Assembly (NCBI GenBank): GCA_934229725.1
Contig: CAKQDX010000010.1
Coordinates: 1-64,000, forward strand
DNA length: 64,000 nucleotides
Source of the DNA: an uncultured Streptococcus sp.
Lineage (GTDB): Bacteria > Bacillota > Bacilli > Lactobacillales > Streptococcaceae
Direction: 5' to 3'
In this document: positions 42,913 to 51,297 of the stretch, piece after piece
Layout of the letters: each line of letters starts with the position of its first letter
How positions within the stretch are numbered: the stretch's first letter is position 1
Position numbers and translations under genes: made by a program
Notes under the pieces: model-generated
Told to the model about the DNA's origin: nothing
The model's database searches: none
Seen by the model: the letters and a program-made list of their open reading frames with translations, nothing else

Positions 42913-44385
42913 TTAGTCTATGGCTACCAAGAGCTTTCTCCAAGCTTCTAGAATTTCTGGCTTCAGGTATTTTTTTGCCAAATCGTACGAAGCTTGATGC
43001 ATGGACTCAAGATTGCTTTCTAAGACTGCTACAATCTTATCCGCCATGTCAGAAACAAGCAAATCCTCATCCATGGTCTCATCATAAGGAACCAAATAAC
43101 CGTTCTTTCCGTCTTTGATAAAGGTCGGATTCCCATAACGGGCATCAAAACCAACCAAGGCAAGACCAGCTCCAACTGCTTCCATCAGGGTCAAACCAAA
43201 GGTCTCCCACTGAGAGGTCGTCACATAAAGTTCATATTGTGGATAAATCTGTTGCAAGTTCGCATGACCTCTTAGATGGATATAACTACCTGCTCCAAGA
43301 TCATCAATCAGGTGTTCCAGATTTTCTTGTTCGACACCCTTACCATAGATATCAAACTGAAGATCAGGCACTTTGTCATGGGCCAGGGCAACCGCTCTTA
43401 CGGCTAGATCCAGCCGTTTGCGTGGGTCTAATCGAGAGGCCGTTATCAAACTAAGGGGCTTTCTCTGACCATCTGGATAACTAAGACTATCCAAGTGACC
43501 TACAGGTAGGGCATAGATAGTAGCATTGTTTAATCCTTGTTTGTGAAGAGTAGTCTCTAGTACTGCTTTTTGTGCTTCAGTCGCTGTGATAAAGAAATCA
43601 AACCGCTCGGCATACTTGAAGATATAGTAATACTCATAGTAGAGTCCACCATTTTTAAACTCATGCTCAGAATGGAAAACAAAACCTAATTTTGCAGGCG
43701 AATGAAGCTCTAAAATTGGTCGTGCAAATGCAATCAAGGCAGCCCTATCTAATAACAGGGTGTCTTCTCGTGTCAAGGAAAGGCGAGCCAAGAAGCGACG
43801 CATGACTTCCGTTTGTGACACTAAAATCTCATTTTCCAACCTATACAACCAAGTAGCTCCCTGCTTGAGTTCTTCAAAAGCAATATGACCATCTTGGTTA
43901 TGGAAACTTCTTCTGATGAGGATACCCTTTTCAAAGTATTCTGTAACTAGTTTACGGGTTCCATACCACTCACGCTTCAACAAAATACCATTGGTAATGT
44001 AATCGACATAGCGGACACACCCCTTTTTATAAGGGTCCATTTTAAATATGAGTCTACTTCCATCTGAAAACTCATAAAGGAACTCTGTTTCATCTTGCCT
44101 CTTCAAATCCAGTCGAGTTAACTGGAACTGCTGTTGCAGGGCTCCCACTGTCAACGACGGAATATAACCGTCTTGGTCGGTAAAACAGACATAGGCATGT
44201 AGGAATTCTTCATAGCGATGTCCCAGAGAGAGATAATAATCCAATTTATAGGGTTGAGGCCACGTTGTGAAAACAAATTTAGCAGGCGCATTTAATTCAC
44301 GTAGCATTATGGCTCTGGATGCTTGGGCCACATCAACACCATTAGGCTCATAGCCCACCAGTAGGTTAAAGGTGTAAATCGTCAT
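42913..44385 (-). CDS. gtfA: GtfA-like O-GlcNAc transferase for Ser-rich proteins
   Basis: A 490-residue GT4 glycosyltransferase. The N-terminal add-on domain (about 15-200) is typical of GtfA, followed by a GT-B core with T-A-S-R-L-D-P-R-K-R-L-D-L near 320 and the nucleotide-sugar E-x7-E region W-E-T-F-G-L-T-L-M-E near 395. GtfA with GtfB adds GlcNAc to Ser/Thr of serine-rich repeat proteins. The start overlaps the GtfB stop. No SecA2/SecY2 genes or serine-rich repeat protein lie next to it, so this is an orphan glycosylation pair; the paralogue class (GtfA/B versus GtfE/F) cannot be decided from the window. Confidence 0.85.
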   Translation of the reverse strand: MTIYTFNLLVGYEPNGVDVAQASRAIMLRELNAPAKFVFTTWPQPYKLDYYLSLGHRYEEFLHAYVCFTDQDGYIPSLTVGALQQQFQLTRLDLKRQDETEFLYEFSDGSRLIFKMDPYKKGCVRYVDYITNGILLKREWYGTRKLVTEYFEKGILIRRSFHNQDGHIAFEELKQGATWLYRLENEILVSQTEVMRRFLARLSLTREDTLLLDRAALIAFARPILELHSPAKLGFVFHSEHEFKNGGLYYEYYYIFKYAERFDFFITATEAQKAVLETTLHKQGLNNATIYALPVGHLDSLSYPDGQRKPLSLITASRLDPRKRLDLAVRAVALAHDKVPDLQFDIYGKGVEQENLEHLIDDLGAGSYIHLRGHANLQQIYPQYELYVTTSQWETFGLTLMEAVGAGLALVGFDARYGNPTFIKDGKNGYLVPYDETMDEDLLVSDMADKIVAVLESNLESMHQASYDLAKKYLKPEILEAWRKLLVAID

Positions 44386-45656
44386 CTTTGTCCCCTTTCC
44401 AATTGACTAAAGAAAGCCATGATTTCTGCCCTCTCAGCCAGTTTTAAAGCCTCTTTTTGAACCTTAAGCGCTCTAGGATAGCCATCTGGTTCCTGCAAAA
44501 GTTGGCGGATACTTTGCCCCACTTCCTCCACCGAAGCATAAACAGTTGGTAGGGCCTTATAGTATTGACGGTGAACCGTTGAAGCCAAACCATACAGTAG
44601 CTGCTCATTGGCAATGGCCTCAAGCGTCACATCAGAAACTTCACTGCCATAATTCAAGTCTAAATAAATAGAGCATTCCCTTAGTAATTCTCGATATTTC
44701 TCACGACTAATTCCAGGATAAAGATGGACATTTGTCTTTTCCTCCAAGCAAATCAATTTAGGCCCCATACTAGTTAGGGCTGCAATGTGAAAGGCAATAT
44801 CCGGAAATTTATCAACTAAACCAGCTAGTCCCTCAATATTTTCCGAAGCAGTCATGACCATAGCTTGAGGAACAAAAGAATGAGCCCCTTCTTGTTCTGC
44901 ACCAGAGAGATAAATCAATCCCGGTCTACGCTCCTCTTGAGGATAATAATTGGTAATCAAAATATGGCTTAACTGATTTTGGAGATACTCAAGATTATCA
45001 TGGCTACCAGAACAATAGACCAGTCGTTCAGATGGTAACAATGGAAGCAAATTAGAATCCATACAAATGATAGTTTCGTCTGACTTCAGAACCTGCCCAA
45101 GAACAAACTTGATTACATCATCCTTGCCTGAGAAAATCGTATCTCTTCCCACAGAACCCTGATGAATCAAATAATCTTCTTGGATATAATGTAATAAGAC
45201 TTCCTCTTGCGCACGATTAAAGTAAATATCCATGAGGGCTCGCCCCTCATCATCTAAAAGACGTTGCTTGGTCCGCCACCCATAACGGTTATAGTCATCA
45301 ATAGCGACAACTTTTTCCCCTTGACCAAACCACTCAACCTGCTTGACCGTACGCTCTCTAACATTTTCACGAAAAATAATATTAGCTCGACGATCCTTGC
45401 CATCAAAAAGATAAGTCGTAATTCCCAAAGTCCAAAGCTCCCAATAAAGAGGAACTGACAAATCGTTAAAAAAGAGAGGTTTGCCTTGATAATCATCCTC
45501 AGAGGAATAACTAAATGACGATGCTAAACTAATAGTGTTCTCATCTACATCCGTTTCAAAATTAGTGTAGAACACTCGTGATTTCATCCCCAAAGAGTCT
45601 AACAATCTTCTCAGTTTATCCGTCGCTTGACTGGGTTCTTGTGCAATAATGAGCAT
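44382..45656 (-). CDS. gtfB: GtfB-like accessory/chaperone subunit of the protein glycosyltransferase
   Basis: A 424-residue protein resembling GtfB (Gtf2), which binds the acceptor protein and stabilises GtfA. It has a GT-B-like fold without catalytic motifs; a C-terminal stretch includes V-H-L-Y-P-G-I-S-R-E-K-Y-R-E-L-L and Y-L-D-L-N-Y-G-S-E-V-S-D-V-T. That stretch has a clear relative at the end of the GT8 protein encoded two genes upstream. Overlaps gtfA (ATGA). Confidence 0.85.
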   Translation of the reverse strand: MLIIAQEPSQATDKLRRLLDSLGMKSRVFYTNFETDVDENTISLASSFSYSSEDDYQGKPLFFNDLSVPLYWELWTLGITTYLFDGKDRRANIIFRENVRERTVKQVEWFGQGEKVVAIDDYNRYGWRTKQRLLDDEGRALMDIYFNRAQEEVLLHYIQEDYLIHQGSVGRDTIFSGKDDVIKFVLGQVLKSDETIICMDSNLLPLLPSERLVYCSGSHDNLEYLQNQLSHILITNYYPQEERRPGLIYLSGAEQEGAHSFVPQAMVMTASENIEGLAGLVDKFPDIAFHIAALTSMGPKLICLEEKTNVHLYPGISREKYRELLRECSIYLDLNYGSEVSDVTLEAIANEQLLYGLASTVHRQYYKALPTVYASVEEVGQSIRQLLQEPDGYPRALKVQKEALKLAERAEIMAFFSQLERGQR

Positions 45657-45706
45657 AGTTATCCTTTCTAACTATTTCAAGCAATAAATAGCTTTAAGCT
45701 ATCCCT

Positions 45707-46588
45707 TTATTGCTCCAGAAATCTCAAGTTGACCTTCGCTGTCTGATAGGTCTCCGTATCTTGAAGATTGGCTTCTTCCAATTTTTCAATGGCACGCTTC
45801 AAACGAGTCTTATAAATGTAACGATGCCATGTTAAATCATAACCCAACATGCCTAGCAGTGCTAATTTTTCATTTTTAGCTTCCATCTCATCTAAGACAC
45901 GCTTTTCCGTCCAGACCTGCGACAAGGTATCCTTGCGCCCTACTCGATACCAGTAGATACATTTTTCAGTGTGAATCACACGATTAGCCTTTAACAAGAG
46001 CTTATACATAAGGAAGTTGTCTTCGACATTCTTTCCAACCGGAAAACGCAGGTCCTCAAATAAGGAGATTTTGTAGAGCTTCATCATGGCACAGGCCCAA
46101 GCCATATCTCTTGTCTCTTGAATAGCATCATGATCGATAATATCCCTTCCCTCATAAAGGGTTTCAGAATAATCATCTTCTGTCAGCTTAATCAAAAACT
46201 TACTCGTACTATCGTTAAACAAATTATAATTGCCAGTAGAAACATCTGCCTCATACTTTTTCAGCTGATCATACAAGGTCTCCACATAATCTTCCGTTAC
46301 CCAATCATCTGGGTCTACAAAAGTAATATAGTCGCCTGTAGCCAAGTCAATCCCCGTATTTCGAGCTGCAGATAAGCCACCATTAACTTGTCGGACATAG
46401 CGAATACGTGAATCTTGCTTGAAGAATTCCTTGCAAATGGCTTCTGAATGATCAGGAGAACCATCATTAACAAGAATGATTTCAAGATGAGGATAGGTCT
46501 GGTTAACTATCGTTTCCAAACACTTCCGTAAATAAGCTTCCACATTATAAATGGGAATAACAATACTAACTACTTCTTTATTTTCCAT
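45707..46588 (-). CDS. GT2 glycosyltransferase
   Basis: A 293-residue GT-A enzyme: V-S-I-V-I-P-I-Y-N-V-E near the start, L-V-N-D-G-S-P-D at about 40 and the D-P-D-D-W metal site near 95. Such enzymes extend glycans on Ser-rich proteins or make surface polysaccharide. Located between the GT8 gene (3 bases) and gtfB (50 bases), it probably adds a further sugar to the GtfA/B product. Confidence 0.88.
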   Translation of the reverse strand: MENKEVVSIVIPIYNVEAYLRKCLETIVNQTYPHLEIILVNDGSPDHSEAICKEFFKQDSRIRYVRQVNGGLSAARNTGIDLATGDYITFVDPDDWVTEDYVETLYDQLKKYEADVSTGNYNLFNDSTSKFLIKLTEDDYSETLYEGRDIIDHDAIQETRDMAWACAMMKLYKISLFEDLRFPVGKNVEDNFLMYKLLLKANRVIHTEKCIYWYRVGRKDTLSQVWTEKRVLDEMEAKNEKLALLGMLGYDLTWHRYIYKTRLKRAIEKLEEANLQDTETYQTAKVNLRFLEQ

Positions 46589-46591
46589 TGA

Positions 46592-47800
46592 TTATCTCCC
46601 AATCGTCTCTAGGTATTCTCGAACAGCTGTCACCATCTCATCTACTTGGTCATCCTTAAAGACTTGATTCTCTCCAGTTTGATCATGATTGGTCCCTTCA
46701 AAAGAGAAAACAGGAAGCCCCAACTGATGAATCGTTTCTGTAATATGATCAACCTCGTCAAATGGATTAATATCCAAATAGAAATCTATTTTTTCCAAAA
46801 CCTTGCGACTGGTTAGAGGGTCAAATGAGGGATAGAGGATAAGATTGGGATACTGCTCCAATTGCACTAGGTTAAAACCAAAATGAGAGTGAGCTAAGAC
46901 ATGAAAAGCCACATCGGGAAGGGCTTGTAACAAGCCTTCCAACTCAAAAATATCTGCCGTATTGGTATAAATAGCCGTATGATAAGAAAAATCTCCCACT
47001 AGATCACTAAAGTTGAGCTTTACGGCTGGCTTTCTCAATAAGATATCTTCCCATGATAAGGCATAATAAAACCACCAGATATCCCTGAAACGATTAAAAC
47101 GTTTAGCAGTCCAAGGCTTGTTGTAAGAGGTGTAATGGATAACTGCTGGTACCCCTTTAAAGGTATCATACCAATCCAGATCACCGTATATGTACTGGTC
47201 CTTATCAGAACCTACTTGAAGATTATAAGTCCAAGGAAGTCTGAGCCAAGCATCCTTAAAATACAAATTCAAGATTCCCTGATCGCCATAGACTTCTTGG
47301 TGATGTTTCTGCGTTAAATCAAAGAGAGATTCTGTTACCTTATGTTGACGCCACCAAGCAGTGTCAATAACCATCAAACCAGCATTGAAGCCTTCCGTCG
47401 TTGTTGGACAATCCACTACTGCTCCAATACCAAGACCATTCAAATCTACCTCAAAAAGCGGTGACAAATCTTGTGTAAAAATCATATCACTATCTAAATA
47501 GAGAACACGATCTTCTTGAACAAAGTCTGGAATCGCATAACGGAAGAAAGTCGCATAATGAATATGTGCACTCGGAAGCGAAAATGCTTTAAAACTTTCT
47601 GCAGATACTCGACAATTGACAACCTCCGATGCAATGGTTTCTAAACGACGATTCATAAGCGCAAACCATTCTGTTGGTAAATTCTCATTTAAGACATAGA
47701 TTTTCCAATGTCCCTGATGGGCGCATAGAGACTTAAGAGCCACCTCTAACTTTTCCATGTAAGATAGGTCGGCTACAAATACAACTGATTTTTTATCCAT
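46592..47800 (-). CDS. GT8 glycosyltransferase fused to a GtfB-like C-terminal domain
   Basis: A 402-residue protein. Residues 1-270 form a GT8 domain: V-L-Y-L-D-S-D-M-I near 98 (D-S-D metal site), N-A-G-L-M-V near 140, G-D-Q-G-I-L-N near 172 and H-Y-T-S-Y-N-K-P-W near 223. The last 120 residues (P-D-V-A-F-H-V-L-A to F-Y-L-D-I-N-P-F-D-E-V) resemble the C-terminal end of the GtfB protein encoded in the same operon. The tail may bind the same acceptor. First gene of the four-gene operon, with its own promoter. Confidence 0.85.
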   Translation of the reverse strand: MDKKSVVFVADLSYMEKLEVALKSLCAHQGHWKIYVLNENLPTEWFALMNRRLETIASEVVNCRVSAESFKAFSLPSAHIHYATFFRYAIPDFVQEDRVLYLDSDMIFTQDLSPLFEVDLNGLGIGAVVDCPTTTEGFNAGLMVIDTAWWRQHKVTESLFDLTQKHHQEVYGDQGILNLYFKDAWLRLPWTYNLQVGSDKDQYIYGDLDWYDTFKGVPAVIHYTSYNKPWTAKRFNRFRDIWWFYYALSWEDILLRKPAVKLNFSDLVGDFSYHTAIYTNTADIFELEGLLQALPDVAFHVLAHSHFGFNLVQLEQYPNLILYPSFDPLTSRKVLEKIDFYLDINPFDEVDHITETIHQLGLPVFSFEGTNHDQTGENQVFKDDQVDEMVTAVREYLETIGR

Positions 47801-47825
47801 GTTTTCTCCCTCTCAAACTCTAATA

Positions 47826-47854
47826 AGAATATCATTTTTTAGAAAACATTACAA
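47826..47854 (-). promoter_or_regulatory. promoter of the glycosylation operon
   Basis: Minus strand TTGTAA (47854-47849), 17-base spacer, TATTCT (47831-47826), 26 bases before the GT8 start. Confidence 0.6.
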
Positions 47855-47866
47855 TTTCTATACTTT

Positions 47867-47891
47867 AAAAACTCAGCCTAGTGGCTGAGTT
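47867..47891 (-). terminator. terminator of the 6-phospho-beta-glucosidase transcript
   Basis: AACTCAGCC/GGCTGAGTT stem, loop of four, then TTTTT on the minus strand. Confidence 0.8.
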
Positions 47892-47927
47892 AGATGGAAG
47901 ACAAAGTCTTCTTAATTTAAAATGCCT

Positions 47928-48006
47928 TAAAATCATTTGTCTAGGTTCTTAATCAACTTAGTGCTAACTAGGTTCGCAACATCGAACCCAGACAATCACA
48001 CGACTA
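47928..48006 (-). other. structured 3' UTR between bglA-type gene and its terminator
   Basis: On the minus strand TTGTCT.GGTTC pairs with GAACC.AGACAA to close a domain of about 60 bases, with an inner hairpin (GGTTCG.../CGAACC). Nothing codes here. Function unknown; it could be an RNA processed from the mRNA 3' end. Confidence 0.4.
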
Positions 48007-48059
48007 AAAGACCAAACATCGCTTGAATTAGAGATAGCTTTAATAAAAGATCAAAAGTC

Positions 48060-49499
48060 CTATTCGACAGAGGCACCGTTACTTGCGATAACTTCTTTGT
48101 ACCAGTTAAAGGATTTCTTCTTAGAGCGTTTAAGGCTACCATTCCCATCATTGTCACGGTCCACATAAATGAAACCGTAACGTTTCTTCATTTCACCCGT
48201 TCCGGCAGAAACAAGATCAATACAACCCCATGCTGTGTAACCCCAGAGCACTACACCATCTTCATTGATAGCATCACGCATGGCCTTGATGTGGGCTGCC
48301 AAGTAGTCGATACGGTAATCATCTTCAACATAACCATTTTCATCTGGGATATCCACAGCACCGAGACCATTTTCAACAATGAACATCGGTTTTTGATAAC
48401 GATCCCAAATAACGTTAAGGGTAATACGAAGACCTAGTGGGTCAATTTGCCAACCCCATTCTGAAGCTTCCAAATATGGATTTTTAATAGAGGCAAAGAT
48501 ATTTCCTGCTGTCTTTTCATTAACTTCTGGATCACCTGAAGCCACACGACTTGCATAGTAAGAGAAGGAAATGAAATCAACAGTATGCTCTTTGAGAAGG
48601 GCCAGGTCTTCTTTCGTCATCTCAATCTTAATACCGTCACGTTCCCACTGTTTCTTAGCATAATTTGGATACTCTCCACGAGCCTGAACATCAATAAAGA
48701 AATAGCTACTACGGTCTTCTTGCATGGCTGCCCAGTAATCACGTGGGTGGGCTGTATTTGGATAATACTGACCCGCCGCCAACATACAACCGACCTTATT
48801 GTCAGGATCAATCTCATGAGCCAACTTAGTCGCCATGGCTGAAGCTACCAACTCATGATGGGCCGCTTGGTATTTAACCTGTTCCTCATTCTCACCTTCT
48901 TCAAAGCAGAGTCCTGCTCCCATAAATGGAGCATGGAGAATCATATTGATTTCGTTGAAAGTGAGCCAGTACTTAACCAAACCTTTATAACGTGTGAAAA
49001 GGGTACGACAAAGATTCTCATAGAAACCAAGCATCTTACGGTTACGCCATCCTCCATACTCGGTAATCAAGTGCATGGGACAATCAAAGTGTGTAATGGT
49101 CACCAAGGGTTCAATTCCATGCTTGTGACATTCTTTGAAGAGGTCTTCGTAAAAGGCAAGACCAGCTTCATTTGGCTCAGCCTCGTCACCCTTAGGAAAA
49201 ATACGTGACCAAGCAATAGAAAGACGATAGGTCTTAAAGCCCATTTCACCAAAGAGAGCAATGTCTTCCTTATAACGGTGGTACATGTCGATGCTTTCCT
49301 TGGCAGGATAAAAATACCCGTCCTCAAAATCAAACATCTTACGATGACCTGTGATAATAGACAGTCGGTCCTTCCCAATCGGCACCACATCAACATTGGC
49401 TAAACCACGCCCATCAGCATCATAGGCACCTTCACATTGGTTGGCTGCCGTCGCTCCACCCCACAAAAATCCATCAGGAAACGTTAATTTTTTAGGCAT
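48060..49499 (-). CDS. GH1 6-phospho-beta-glucosidase
   Basis: A 479-residue enzyme from ATG 49499 (AGAGG upstream; an in-frame ATG at 49523 lacks a site). Acid/base Glu lies in L-T-F-N-E-I-N near 180 and the nucleophile Glu in I-V-E-N-G-L-G near 375. The S-x6-K-x-Y phosphate-binding pattern in the C-terminal part (K-K-R-Y-G-F-I-Y) supports phospho-sugar specificity. It hydrolyses PTS-imported cellobiose- or arbutin-type sugars. No PTS genes lie beside it. A cre-like site covers its promoter. Confidence 0.9.
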   Translation of the reverse strand: MPKKLTFPDGFLWGGATAANQCEGAYDADGRGLANVDVVPIGKDRLSIITGHRKMFDFEDGYFYPAKESIDMYHRYKEDIALFGEMGFKTYRLSIAWSRIFPKGDEAEPNEAGLAFYEDLFKECHKHGIEPLVTITHFDCPMHLITEYGGWRNRKMLGFYENLCRTLFTRYKGLVKYWLTFNEINMILHAPFMGAGLCFEEGENEEQVKYQAAHHELVASAMATKLAHEIDPDNKVGCMLAAGQYYPNTAHPRDYWAAMQEDRSSYFFIDVQARGEYPNYAKKQWERDGIKIEMTKEDLALLKEHTVDFISFSYYASRVASGDPEVNEKTAGNIFASIKNPYLEASEWGWQIDPLGLRITLNVIWDRYQKPMFIVENGLGAVDIPDENGYVEDDYRIDYLAAHIKAMRDAINEDGVVLWGYTAWGCIDLVSAGTGEMKKRYGFIYVDRDNDGNGSLKRSKKKSFNWYKEVIASNGASVE

Positions 49500-49551
49500 A
49501 CTTTTACCTCTTCTGTATATCAACTTTATCTAGTAATAGTATACAATACTT

Positions 49552-49565
49552 TGCAATCGTTTTCC
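49552..49565 (-). promoter_or_regulatory. cre-like CcpA site before the 6-phospho-beta-glucosidase gene
   Basis: Minus strand GGAAAACGATTGCA matches the cre consensus TGWAANCGNTNWCA at 12 of 14 positions. It overlaps the -35 region of a candidate promoter with TATACT about 15 bases downstream. This fits carbon catabolite repression. Confidence 0.55.
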
Positions 49566-49626
49566 TGTAGTTTACGACAAAAAATCGAGAATAGGATAGA
49601 TTCCTACTCTCGATGATGACTCAATC

Positions 49627-50178
49627 TTACTCCACAATTGTTGCTCCAAGCACATTCTTAAAATGCCCAATCGCAAAGTCATGCGCTTCAGGCGTCAAGG
49701 ATGCTGTTGCACTTGCTACAACCTCGATATCATAACCTAGATTATAAGCATCAATAGCCGTATGTAGCACACAAATATCTGTTAAAACTCCCGTCAAAAC
49801 GACTGTCGTCACACGACGTTCACGCAAACGAATATCCAAATCAGTTCCTGAAAATGCTGAATAGTGACGCTTGTCCATCCAAAAGACACGACTATCATCC
49901 TTGATGGCGTCATACACTCCAGCTAATTTGCCATAAAGTTCACGTCCAGATGTCCCTGCAATATTGTGAGGTGGAAAGAGCTTGGTCTCAGGATGGAAAG
50001 TATCTCCTTCATCATGTCGGTCCATAGCCACAAAGATATAATCTCCATTATCATAGGCTTCCTGAGTCACCTGAGCAATGCGATCTTCAATGGCTTGAGC
50101 TGGCTTTCCAGCCGTCAACTTCCCGTCATCCGCTACAAAGTCATAAGAATAATCAATTGAAATCAATGCTTTTGTCAT
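49627..50178 (-). CDS. pncA: nicotinamidase
   Basis: A 183-residue isochorismatase-fold hydrolase with Asp in S-I-D-Y-S-Y-D-F, a metal-binding D-R-H-D region near 53, Lys in M-D-K-R-H-Y-S-A-F near 103 and Cys in V-L-T-D-I-C-V-L-H-T near 137. This pattern fits PncA, which converts nicotinamide to nicotinate for NAD salvage. It follows codY by 67 bases, as in other streptococci. Confidence 0.88.
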   Translation of the reverse strand: MTKALISIDYSYDFVADDGKLTAGKPAQAIEDRIAQVTQEAYDNGDYIFVAMDRHDEGDTFHPETKLFPPHNIAGTSGRELYGKLAGVYDAIKDDSRVFWMDKRHYSAFSGTDLDIRLRERRVTTVVLTGVLTDICVLHTAIDAYNLGYDIEVVASATASLTPEAHDFAIGHFKNVLGATIVE

Positions 50179-50245
50179 GTTACTTTCTCCTTTTTAAAAA
50201 AGTGGGGCAGTTACCACCTACCTCACTTTTACGTCAAAATTTTTC

Positions 50246-51031
50246 TTATTCGTATTCTTTCAATTTGTCGTAGATACCTTCGTTAAGAACTTTAAGGTAA
50301 GTCCCTTTCATACCAAGTGAACGGCTTTCAATAATACCAGCTGATTCCAACTTACGAAGGGCATTAACGATAACTGAACGGGTGATACCAATACGGTCAG
50401 CGATAACAGAAGCTGTCAAACGACCTTCCAAACCGTCCAACTCATTCAAGATAGCTGAAACTGCCTTGATTTCTGAGTAAGACAAGGTATTAATAGCCAT
50501 GTTAATAGCTGTTTGTTTACGAATGGTTTCTTCCAAGTTTTCTGTTTGAAGGTTCAACAATTGCAAACCAACTACTGTAGAGGCAATCTCAACCAAGATA
50601 AGGTCTTCATCCACAAAGTCATGATCATTACGCCAGATGATGAAAGATCCAAGACGCATACCACCACCATAAATAGGCGCAATAGTCGTCAAACCATCTG
50701 GAAAGTCATCCTTTGATTCCACTGGGAAAATAGTCAAGTCACTATCAATACCAATATTTTCTTGAGTGTCATAGACACGACTGATACCACGTGTGTATTC
50801 TTCTGGGAGTTGTTTGGCTTCAAAAAACTCTTCTACACGATCGTTATTGGTTTTGTATTTCATGGCATAACCAAGGAGGGCACCACCACCATTAACGATA
50901 GCAGCGTTACAATCGATGATGTCTGCCAACTGAGCAGCCATGTTATTGTATGGAAGATCTCCTTCCAAGCTATCTACTGAGCGTTGCAAGATAGATGTAA
51001 TTTTACGAGTTTTAGCCAGCAAATTTGCCAT
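50246..51031 (-). CDS. codY: GTP- and branched-chain-amino-acid-sensing repressor CodY
   Basis: A 261-residue protein starting M-A-N-L-L-A-K-T-R-K-I at ATG 51031, the family's usual start. The N-terminal GAF domain binds isoleucine/valine and the C-terminal winged helix (A-S-V-I-A-D-R-I-G-I-T-R-S-V-I-V-N-A-L-R-K-L-E) is nearly invariant across Firmicutes. CodY represses amino-acid uptake and synthesis. A CodY box in its own leader predicts autoregulation. Confidence 0.97.
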   Translation of the reverse strand: MANLLAKTRKITSILQRSVDSLEGDLPYNNMAAQLADIIDCNAAIVNGGGALLGYAMKYKTNNDRVEEFFEAKQLPEEYTRGISRVYDTQENIGIDSDLTIFPVESKDDFPDGLTTIAPIYGGGMRLGSFIIWRNDHDFVDEDLILVEIASTVVGLQLLNLQTENLEETIRKQTAINMAINTLSYSEIKAVSAILNELDGLEGRLTASVIADRIGITRSVIVNALRKLESAGIIESRSLGMKGTYLKVLNEGIYDKLKEYE

Positions 51032-51148
51032 ATTTATTATCTTCACTTTCTATTTGTAATCTTAATAATCTCAGGTCCTGTACCAAACATAGCCGTCAAG
51101 ACCCACTAGCCCTATCATTATAGCACACTTAACCTATAAATTGCAAAC

Positions 51149-51163
51149 AATTGTCTGAAAATT
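51149..51163. promoter_or_regulatory. CodY box upstream of codY
   Basis: AATTGTCTGAAAATT matches the CodY consensus AATTTTCWGAAAATT at 14 of 15 positions. It lies about 120 bases before the codY start. Confidence 0.8.
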
Positions 51164-51297
51164 ATTTATTATTCTACTATTCATTATATTAAGTCAATTA
51201 TGTCTTTTTCAGCTAAAACGTTCGGATTTTAGCTGAAATGTCCGCTTTTTAGGTACCAAGAAAACTGGACAAATCCTTTTGCCCAGTTGTTTACATA

